Assembly (NCBI GenBank): GCA_002386045.1
Contig: DGEQ01000074.1
Location: forward strand, 23,456-34,708
DNA: 11,253 bases
Direction of reading: 5' to 3'
DNA from: Hungateiclostridiaceae bacterium UBA3922
Lineage (GTDB): Bacteria; Bacillota; Clostridia; Acetivibrionales; DTU013
The translations under genes and the position numbers were made by a program. Of this stretch, positions 6,309-11,253 are shown in pieces (within the stretch, counting starts at the first letter, position 1; every line of letters starts with the position of its first letter). Under the pieces are notes generated by a model. That model made no database searches, was not told the origin of the DNA, and saw only the letters and a program-made list of their open reading frames with translations.

Positions 6309-7061
6309 TTATCTGCCCTCATATTCCTCTTCCAGCGCCTCCTCGATCTTGTCAAGGCGCGTGTCGGCTCCTGCATCGATGCTGCCGAGCGGAGTTTCGA
6401 TGATGCAGTCGCCGGGTTTCATTGATGCATCCGGCTTTATCTCCGCCTCATCAGCGCCCTCGGCAAGCTGTGCCAGCCTTTCCGTATTCTCGCTGAGGTA
6501 GTCGTAGTCTTCCGGTGAGACCCTGATGACGGCGCCTTTCTTTTCGGAACATTCAGCCAGCGCGCTGCTCACCAGTTGGATTATTACGTCCCTGTTTGTC
6601 GTCAGTTCGCCGGCAACTGCCTTGCGGGCTATCTTCACCGCAAGTTCGAGTATATCTTTTTCCATGCCAGCCAGGATCTTTTCATATTCCTCGGCAGCGT
6701 CCTGCCTGATTTTCCCGGCCTCCTCCAGCATGGACCTGCTTTGCGCGGCAGCAGCGTCCATCCCTTCAGCATAGCCCTTCTGCCATGCCTCCTCTTCGAT
6801 GGCCCGGGCTTCTTCCTCGGCCCTGGCCCTCGCCTCTTCGATCAGACGTTCTGCCTCTGCCCTTGCCTCGGCAATAATGGCTTCCGCCTTTTTTTCCGCT
6901 CTTTTCAGCAATTCCTCGGGGCTGGTCTCAGTTGGACCTTCCTCAGCACCTTCAAGTTTGTCGTCAGCTTCATCGACGAACTTCATCAGGTCGTCGGGCA
7001 GCTTTACCTGGTAAGGCCTTCCGTACGTGATCTGGTTGTTTTTGAAGACCCTGTTATACAA
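6309..7061 (-). CDS. fliH: Flagellar assembly protein FliH (export ATPase regulator)
   Basis: FliH binds FliI as a dimer, holds it inactive in the cytoplasm and docks it at the C-ring, like the peripheral stalk of F-ATPase. The 250-aa product opens MYNRVFKNNQITYG. A very Ala/Glu/Arg-rich helix follows (about 50-135) with a GYAEG GxxxG-type element at 96-100. The C-terminal domain (136-250) contains LELAVKIARKAVAGEL (138-153) and CIIETPLGSIDAGADTRLDKIEEAL (219-243), which is the most conserved FliH/SctL segment. The start is TTG at 7059-7061 with GGAGGAG (7071-7077) 9 nt upstream. The gene overlaps the fliG 3' end by 8 bp, and its ribosome binding site lies inside fliG, so the two are translationally coupled. 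An ATG in the same area is followed at once by a stop in another frame. Confidence 0.93.
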   Translation of the reverse strand: MYNRVFKNNQITYGRPYQVKLPDDLMKFVDEADDKLEGAEEGPTETSPEELLKRAEKKAEAIIAEARAEAERLIEEARARAEEEARAIEEEAWQKGYAEGMDAAAAQSRSMLEEAGKIRQDAAEEYEKILAGMEKDILELAVKIARKAVAGELTTNRDVIIQLVSSALAECSEKKGAVIRVSPEDYDYLSENTERLAQLAEGADEAEIKPDASMKPGDCIIETPLGSIDAGADTRLDKIEEALEEEYEGR

Positions 7062-8076
7062 TTATTTCATCTCCTCCGCCCCTGGATATGATGATCTCGC
7101 CCGCATCTTCGAGCTTCCTGATGATGTTCACGATCTTCTGCTGCGCTTCTTCAACATCTTTCAGCCTTACAGGTCCCATGTACTCAATGTCTTCCCTGAT
7201 CATTTCAGCAAGCCTCTTCGACATGTTAGAGTAGATGACTTTCTGCACTTCTTCCGTGGCACCCTTCAGCGCTACAGCGAGCAGGTTGTTGTCCACTTCG
7301 CGCAGGAACCTCTGGATCGAACGGTTGTCCAGCGTGAGGATATCTTCGAATACGAACATCCTCTTCCTGATCTCTTCTGCAAGATCGGTATCTTCGATCT
7401 CCAGTGTCTCCATTATGTATTTCTCCGTACCCCTGTCGACAGTGTTGAGTATGTTGACTATCGCCTGCACGCCGCCTGCGGCGGTGAAATCCTCGGTCAC
7501 AAGCGACGAGAGGTTCTTTTCGAGTATCCTCTCGACTTCCTTTATGATTTCGGGAGAAGTCCTGTCCATCACGGCAATGCGCCTTGCCACATCGGCCTGC
7601 TTGTCCTGGGGCAGGGACGCAAGCACCGCTGCCGCCTGCTGTGGCTTGAGATACGCGAGGATCAGCGCTATCGTCTGCGGATGCTCCTTTTGTATGAAGT
7701 TGAGCAGTTGTGCAGGGTCGGCTTTCCTGACGAACTCGAACGGCCTTACCTGCAGCGACACGGTCAGCTTGTTGATGACATCGAGCGCTTTCTGCGTACC
7801 CAGCGCCTTTTCCAGGATCTCCTTGGCATAGCTGATGCCGCCCTCGGCGATATATTCCTGGGCAAGACATATCTGGTAGAACTCCTCGAGGACCTTTTCC
7901 TTTTCCTCTGGAGTGACCGTCCTTATATTAGCGATCTCGAGAGTAAGCTGTTCTATCTCCTCTTCCTTGAGATGCTTGAATATCTCGGCCGACCTCTCGG
8001 GGCCAAGCGATATGAGGAGCATCGCAGCTTTCTCCCGGCCAGTCCTTTCAGTTTTCGAACCGGATATCCTAGCCAT
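7054..8076 (-). CDS. fliG: Flagellar motor switch protein FliG
   Basis: FliG sits on the cytoplasmic face of the MS ring. Its N-terminal domain binds FliF, its middle binds FliM, and its C-terminal charged ridge interacts with the stator to make torque. The 340 residues agree with the family norm. The N-terminal domain begins GREKAAMLLISLGPERSAEIFKHL. The middle domain carries the EHPQT motif (131-135) followed by ALILAYLKPQQAAAVLASLP. GGVQAIVNILN (201-211) leads into the C-terminal domain with MFVFEDI (240-246). The torque helix region is around 249-272 (DNRSIQRFLREVDNNLL), rich in charged residues as in functional FliG. The ATG at 8074-8076 has AGAGGTAG upstream. It lies 59 nt after fliF, and its 3' end overlaps fliH. 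Confidence 0.98.
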   Translation of the reverse strand: MARISGSKTERTGREKAAMLLISLGPERSAEIFKHLKEEEIEQLTLEIANIRTVTPEEKEKVLEEFYQICLAQEYIAEGGISYAKEILEKALGTQKALDVINKLTVSLQVRPFEFVRKADPAQLLNFIQKEHPQTIALILAYLKPQQAAAVLASLPQDKQADVARRIAVMDRTSPEIIKEVERILEKNLSSLVTEDFTAAGGVQAIVNILNTVDRGTEKYIMETLEIEDTDLAEEIRKRMFVFEDILTLDNRSIQRFLREVDNNLLAVALKGATEEVQKVIYSNMSKRLAEMIREDIEYMGPVRLKDVEEAQQKIVNIIRKLEDAGEIIISRGGGDEIIV

Positions 8077-8135
8077 GGCGAACTACCTCTCGTGTTACTT
8101 CATGCTTCGTCTTTAAGCTATCTATGCTTCAGCCG

Positions 8136-9713
8136 TCAGGCATCCCAGTCTTCCGAAAGCCAGTTCCTCAGCAGTTGAGCAACCAGGTCCGGCTTCTGCC
8201 TGACGAACTTTTCGATCTGTCTCTTTATTTCCGATCTTTCTTCCAGTTCTATCTCCGGCAGCGGCCCTTCGTCCTCCGGGACCACGAATCTCGGCCCGCC
8301 GCCTGCCGTCACCGCGACCGGCTCTTCTTCCGCCTTCTTCCTCGGGATGCCTGCGATGAGCATGCCGATGACAAGAAGCAGCATCAGCGCAAAGAAGCCG
8401 TAATCGTTCACCAACTGCCTGATTTTGTCCGCCGTGGTTTCTTCGACCGTTTCCAGCGGCGCAAGCTTGAACTTGCTTATGGATATATTTCGTGCCGGTA
8501 TCCCGGTGGCAGTGCTCAATGCCAGCCTTACATCATTGATGAACTCATCGCTGAGACCTGAGTCGTCATTCACCCTTCGTCCGTACCAAAATGTCAGCGT
8601 CAGGCCTGACTCCTCAGGGATCATCTTGCCGGTCGCCTTTTCATGCTCACTCAGCATCTCATCGTAACCGTAGTTGATCTCCTCGTGGACATTCGAATAC
8701 TCCGAAGCTCCCTCGTCGCCCATCTGGTATGTCGGAGCATTGGCTCCTCCCGGGTTCGTGCCCAGCCCGGGCTCACCGCCGGTGCCGGCATTCTTCACTT
8801 TCTCTTCACTTATACTGCTGCTGATCACAGCGCCGCCTTCCATGCCCTCCGGATTAGCTATCCTCTTGATCTGTGACTTTTCCTTGTCGAAATCCAGGGT
8901 GACATTCGCTACCACCGTCAACGTATCGAAGTAGTCGGACTGCCCTGCTCCAAAAATGTCCATGACTTTCTGCTGCAGTTCGATTTCCCTCTTTTTCCGC
9001 ATTTCTTCCTGGCTGTTGGCAGCGTTTATCGATTCATCTGCATGTGCCGGGTTCAGGATATTGCTGTTGTTGTCGACCACGGTCACGTCTTTGGGGTCGA
9101 GGTTCTCGACGCTCCTGGACACAAGCATCACTATTCCCTGTACCTGTGCCTGCGTCAGCTTTTCCCTCGGCCTCACCATTACATACGCAGTCGGCCTCGG
9201 CTGCTCGTTGCTGGCGTTGAGGAATATGGATCTCTCGGGCACGGCAAGCGTTACAGCCGCTTCTTCAATATTGTCAAGCATTTCCAGCTTTGCTTCGAGA
9301 TCTGATATTTTCTGGTGCTTCCAGATCTGCTCCCTGTCTTTCTGCGTTGTTGTCAGTCCGATGCTTGAAATGGCGTCTGCAAACGTAAATCCTTCCTTTG
9401 GATAGCCTGACTGCGCCAGCAGGATCTGGGCCCTGTTGTTGTCTTTTTTGTCGATGATGATGGAAGTACCGTCGTTGCCGGCCTCATTCCAGATGCCGTT
9501 CTCGTTGAGGATGTTGATCATCTCACCGATCTGCTTCCTGTCTGTACTCGTGAACAGGACTATCCTCTGGGGCCTTGTGAGTATTATTATAGAAATGGTG
9601 ACTGCAACGACTACGACAGCAGAAGTTATATAAAGACGGGTCTTCTGGGATTTGTCAAGGCTTCCCCAGAATTCCCTGAACTGATCGAGATACTTCTTTA
9701 TGAATTCCGGCAC
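8136..9713 (-). CDS. fliF: Flagellar MS-ring protein FliF
   Basis: FliF forms the MS ring in the cytoplasmic membrane, the base on which rod, switch and export gate assemble. The 525-aa product has two membrane segments, about 27-46 (YITSAVVVVAVTISIIIL) and 440-457 (FFALMLLLVIGMLIAGIP). Between them is a large extracytoplasmic region with the YscJ/FliF-type ring domain, including AVPERSIFLNASNEQPRPTA, followed by a second conserved domain ending ALSTATGIPARNISISKFKLAP. The cytoplasmic tail ends KPDLVAQLLRNWLSEDWD (507-524), the FliG-binding element. I place the start at GTG 9711-9713, giving VPEFIKKYLDQF read with Met, because GGGTGGTGA lies a few bases upstream. An in-frame TTG at 9734 lies before that site and is less likely. 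A 100-nt gap separates it from fliE. Confidence 0.97.
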   Translation of the reverse strand: MPEFIKKYLDQFREFWGSLDKSQKTRLYITSAVVVVAVTISIIILTRPQRIVLFTSTDRKQIGEMINILNENGIWNEAGNDGTSIIIDKKDNNRAQILLAQSGYPKEGFTFADAISSIGLTTTQKDREQIWKHQKISDLEAKLEMLDNIEEAAVTLAVPERSIFLNASNEQPRPTAYVMVRPREKLTQAQVQGIVMLVSRSVENLDPKDVTVVDNNSNILNPAHADESINAANSQEEMRKKREIELQQKVMDIFGAGQSDYFDTLTVVANVTLDFDKEKSQIKRIANPEGMEGGAVISSSISEEKVKNAGTGGEPGLGTNPGGANAPTYQMGDEGASEYSNVHEEINYGYDEMLSEHEKATGKMIPEESGLTLTFWYGRRVNDDSGLSDEFINDVRLALSTATGIPARNISISKFKLAPLETVEETTADKIRQLVNDYGFFALMLLLVIGMLIAGIPRKKAEEEPVAVTAGGGPRFVVPEDEGPLPEIELEERSEIKRQIEKFVRQKPDLVAQLLRNWLSEDWDA

Positions 9714-9793
9714 AGTTTCACCACCCTGCAACAATTTTTATCATTTGTGGATCATCCATGTCCTTATATGTGTCATAGGCCGTGTCTCCGTTT

Positions 9794-9812
9794 TTGCCGG
9801 GAGTCCGGCCTC
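9794..9812 (-). other. Short GC-rich hairpin just after fliE
   Basis: A 5-bp stem (GCCGG and CCGGC) with a 4-nt loop begins 3-4 nt after the fliE stop. On the minus strand AAAAA follows rather than U, so it is not a standard terminator for this operon. It may protect the 3' end of a processed flgB-flgC-fliE message, which is inference. Confidence 0.35.
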
Positions 9813-9813
9813 T

Positions 9814-10119
9814 TTATATCTGCATCCTCATTATCTCGTTATATGCATCCAGCAGCTTGTTTCTTATCTGTAAAGTGAACTGCAGCGCTATGTTCGCCTT
9901 TTCCCCGGCCAGCATGACCTGGTGTATATTGTCGGTCCGGCCCGCGGCAAAATCATCTGCAAGCCTGTCGACTTCCAGCAGCAGGTCATTGGTCCTGTAA
10001 AGAGCCAGTTTCAGGTAATCTGCGAACGGTATCGCGCCTGGATTCCCGGTCTTGCTTCCTGTTTCAAGTATTGAATGCGATGGTGCAAGGGAATCTGCCG
10101 TACCCACCTTGAAAGCCAT
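9814..10119 (-). CDS. fliE: Flagellar hook-basal body complex protein FliE
   Basis: FliE is the small junction protein linking the MS ring/export gate to the proximal rod, and it is among the first substrates exported. The 101-aa length matches the family. The first 30 residues are variable; from FADYLKLAL (32-40) onward it is helical. The conserved C-terminal half runs NIHQVMLAGEKANIALQFTL (64-83) then QIRNKLLDAYNEIMRMQI (84-101), where the terminal AYxEIMRMQ is diagnostic. The ATG at 10117-10119 is preceded by GGGCGGTGG, a moderate ribosome binding site. It lies 65 nt after flgC, as expected for the flgB-flgC-fliE cluster. Downstream of its TAA the frame stays open for 31 codons, but the protein ends where FliE normally ends. 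Confidence 0.96.
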   Translation of the reverse strand: MAFKVGTADSLAPSHSILETGSKTGNPGAIPFADYLKLALYRTNDLLLEVDRLADDFAAGRTDNIHQVMLAGEKANIALQFTLQIRNKLLDAYNEIMRMQI

Positions 10120-10184
10120 CGATCCACCGCCCTTTCGCCTGTTCGTCGTATCATTTTCAACCGCCTGTCAACTCTGTCCTGTTA

Positions 10185-10628
10185 TCATCTTCCGATTTCC
10201 AGCGCTTTCATTGCCATGCTCTTGGTCGTGTTCATTGCCGTCACGTTGGCCTCGTATGCCCTTGTCGCCGAAATCATGTTGACCATTTCCGTCACGACGT
10301 CCACATTGGGCATTTCAACGTATCCGTCCTCGTCAGCGTCCGGATGTCCCGGATCATATACCCTTCTGAACGGGCTCGTATCCTCGGCTATCGCCGAGAC
10401 CTTGACGCCCTTGCCGAGATACCTGGCCTTGCTGCTTTCGCTCAGGTATTCTGAAAACGGTATCCCGTCGGAACTCTCCCTGAAAATCACGACTCTCCGC
10501 CTGTATGGCGTGCCGTCTTCCGTTCTCGTGGTGTTCGCATTGGCAATATTCTGGGAGATTATGTCCATGCGCAGTCTTTGTGCCGTCAGTGCAGATGCAC
10601 CGATATCAAGCGCGCCGAAATAGCTCAT
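10185..10628 (-). CDS. flgC: Flagellar basal-body rod protein FlgC
   Basis: FlgC is a proximal rod subunit, exported without a cleaved signal through the flagellar type III system. The 147-aa product has the expected length. The N-terminal rod motif is MDIISQNIANANTTRT (21-36). The FlgC-specific middle is VYDPGHPDADEDGYVEMPNV (90-109). The C-terminal helix is EMVNMISATRAYEANVTAMN (114-133), ending in KSMAMKALEIGR. The ATG at 10626-10628 follows a GGGGAGGAG ribosome binding site located within the end of flgB, and the gap to the flgB stop is only 3 nt, so translation is coupled. FlgC co-assembles with FlgB, FlgF and FlgG on FliE. Confidence 0.97.
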   Translation of the reverse strand: MSYFGALDIGASALTAQRLRMDIISQNIANANTTRTEDGTPYRRRVVIFRESSDGIPFSEYLSESSKARYLGKGVKVSAIAEDTSPFRRVYDPGHPDADEDGYVEMPNVDVVTEMVNMISATRAYEANVTAMNTTKSMAMKALEIGR

Positions 10629-10631
10629 GCA

Positions 10632-11042
10632 TTATCTCCTCCCCTCGTTTATCACGGTCCTGAGCCTCTGGTATGAACTGCTTATGCTCTGGACAAGTGT
10701 ATTATAGCGGATGTTGTTCTTTGCCATCTCGGCCATTTCCGCTTCGATGTCCACGTTGTTGCCGTCCAGCCTCGTGCTGAGCTCTCTGTGGTCCTTGACT
10801 ATCCTTATTTTAGCTTTTTCATTGTTCTTTCCTATGGGGATATGCCTGCTGTGGGTCGTATTGCCTTTGAACCCGCTTTTTTCAGATGCGCCCTGCAGAT
10901 ATTCCTCGAAGGCAACAGAAGATTTTTTGTAGCCTGGTGTATCCACGTTCGCTATGTTCTGTGCGATGACCTCGTTACGTATCCAGGCCGCATCAAGAGC
11001 TTTTTCACGCAGTCTAAGGCTGCTGGTCAGCTTATCGAACAT
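10632..11042 (-). CDS. flgB: Flagellar basal-body rod protein FlgB
   Basis: FlgB is a proximal rod subunit that packs directly above FliE. The 136-aa product matches the family length. It shows the rod/hook N-terminal motif RNEVIAQNIANVDTPGYKK (22-40) and the C-terminal block RLDGNNVDIEAEMAEMAKNN (91-110) followed by IRYNTLVQSISSSYQRLRTVI. The ATG at 11040-11042 has AAAGGAGA (11051-11058) upstream. It is the first gene of the run, with about 210 nt of AT-rich leader in front, and so is probably the first gene of the operon, as in Bacillus. I see no upstream gene such as codY within the window. Confidence 0.97.
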   Translation of the reverse strand: MFDKLTSSLRLREKALDAAWIRNEVIAQNIANVDTPGYKKSSVAFEEYLQGASEKSGFKGNTTHSRHIPIGKNNEKAKIRIVKDHRELSTRLDGNNVDIEAEMAEMAKNNIRYNTLVQSISSSYQRLRTVINEGRR

Positions 11043-11087
11043 TTGACCCTTCTCCTTTGTAAAGAATATCGTGACCGAACATAACCG

Positions 11088-11115
11088 GGCATATATTATT
11101 TCGACATAATATGCC
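11088..11115 (-). other. AU-rich hairpin in the flgB 5' UTR
   Basis: On the minus strand ATATTAT and ATAATAT form a perfect 7-bp inverted repeat around a 6-nt loop, flanked by GGC and ATGCC, which can pair further with a 2-nt bulge. It lies about 46 nt before the flgB start, within the predicted leader of both candidate promoters. No U-run follows. It may affect leader stability or bind a regulator; only the symmetry is observed. Confidence 0.4.
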
Positions 11116-11175
11116 TGATTCCTTTAGCGTTTTCCCTGGATGCATCACGCACAGACATTATATTCCATTGAGTAA

Positions 11176-11204
11176 ATTTTAGCATATCAAAAAAGTATTT
11201 ACAA
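11176..11204 (-). promoter_or_regulatory. Candidate sigma-A promoter P2 for the flagellar operon
   Basis: On the minus strand the -35 box TTGTAA (11199-11204, 4 of 6 consensus) and the -10 box TAAAAT (11176-11181, 5 of 6) are separated by 17 nt. The -10 is preceded by TGC, an extended -10 element. Transcription would start near 11169, giving a leader of about 127 nt before flgB. This is the better of the two candidates by its -10 region. The call rests on consensus matching alone. Confidence 0.6.
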
Positions 11205-11208
11205 CTAT

Positions 11209-11237
11209 ATAATGTGCCTTTGCGTCGATAATGTCAA
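11209..11237 (-). promoter_or_regulatory. Candidate sigma-A promoter P1 for the flagellar operon
   Basis: On the minus strand a perfect -35 TTGACA (11232-11237) is followed after 17 nt by a weaker -10, CATTAT (11209-11214, 4 of 6). Transcription would start near 11202. The -35 overlaps a nested palindrome, which could make this promoter regulated. AT-rich sequence makes chance matches possible. Confidence 0.45.
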
Positions 11238-11250
11238 TATATTGTATCGA
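11225..11250. repeat. Nested palindrome over the P1 -35 box (possible operator)
   Basis: An outer perfect inverted repeat TCGATA (11225-11230) and TATCGA (11245-11250) encloses 14 nt. Within that lies a second perfect 10-bp palindrome, CAATATATTG (11235-11244), that shares its last three bases with the TTGACA box of P1. The arrangement resembles a repressor operator at the start of the operon. The binding protein is unknown and the role is inferred. Confidence 0.4.
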
Positions 11251-11253
11251 ATT

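Noticed and set aside
8077..8135. Two copies of GAAGCAT in the fliF-fliG gap as a regulatory repeat
   Set aside because: The unit is only 7 nt and occurs twice in AT-rich non-coding sequence; chance is a sufficient explanation.
7027..8178. A 383-codon plus-strand open frame opposite fliG, and other plus-strand frames above 200 codons
   Set aside because: They lie antisense to unmistakable flagellar genes. Their translations show no recognisable domain, and they arise from the low stop-codon frequency opposite GC-rich coding sequence.
9794..9812. Intrinsic terminator after fliE
   Set aside because: The stem is only 5 bp and is followed by A residues, not U, in the transcribed direction. The operon clearly continues into fliF.
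11061..11133. Sigma-D (sigma-28) promoter before flgB
   Set aside because: CGATAT and GTCGAAAT resemble the -10 core, but no TAAA box lies at the required 15-nt spacing; the nearest TAAA is 17 nt away with a poor -10.
1..11253. Mobile elements, CRISPR arrays, tRNA or rRNA genes, defence systems
   Set aside because: The window is almost filled by flagellar genes in conserved order. I saw no transposase, repeat-spacer pattern or RNA gene structure.

Overview
The window holds the first 13 genes of a large flagellar (fla/che-type) operon, all on the minus strand and read right to left. In transcription order they are flgB, flgC, fliE, fliF, fliG, fliH, fliI, fliJ, a ylxF/motE-like gene, fliK, flgD, a conserved small flagellar operon gene (TIGR02530 type) and flgE. 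The window edge cuts flgE after 193 codons. No gene is supported on the plus strand; the long plus-strand reading frames are shadows of GC-rich minus-strand genes.

The organism is most likely a member of the Bacillota, probably the class Clostridia, with moderate to fairly high GC. Four things point there. The gene order flgB-flgC-fliE-fliF-fliG-fliH-fliI-fliJ-ylxF-fliK-flgD-flgE is the Bacillus/Clostridium order. A TIGR02530 gene between flgD and flgE is typical of clostridia. Ribosome binding sites are strong AGGAGG types, with frequent GTG and TTG starts. Arg AGG and Ile ATA codons are common. I cannot name a genus.

Layout by region. At 11043-11253 is an AT-rich, apparently non-coding leader with two candidate sigma-A promoters, a nested palindrome over the upstream -35 box and a hairpin in the 5' UTR. 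At 9814-11042 lie the rod genes flgB and flgC and the MS-ring/rod adaptor fliE. At 7054-9713 are the MS ring (fliF) and the switch/rotor protein (fliG). At 4464-7061 are the cytoplasmic export ATPase parts: fliH (stator/regulator), fliI (ATPase) and fliJ (stalk). At 3658-4461 is a membrane-anchored coiled-coil protein of the YlxF/MotE/FlbB type. At 1-3627 are the hook assembly genes: fliK (hook-length control), flgD (hook cap), the TIGR02530 protein and flgE (hook).

The genes are tightly packed. fliG/fliH and flgD/TIGR02530 overlap, the fliK stop codon lies inside the flgD Shine-Dalgarno region, and several gaps are 2-30 nt. The wider gaps (59-100 nt) hold short hairpins or small repeats but no convincing terminator, so one polycistronic message is the simplest reading. 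The products form the basal body and hook together with the export ATPase that builds them.

This is largely a conserved housekeeping region, and I see no mobile element, CRISPR, RNA gene or defence system. The least ordinary points are a FlgD with three tandem beta modules plus an acidic Gly/Asp tail, the palindromic promoter region, and two conserved but poorly understood proteins (TIGR02530 type and YlxF/MotE type).
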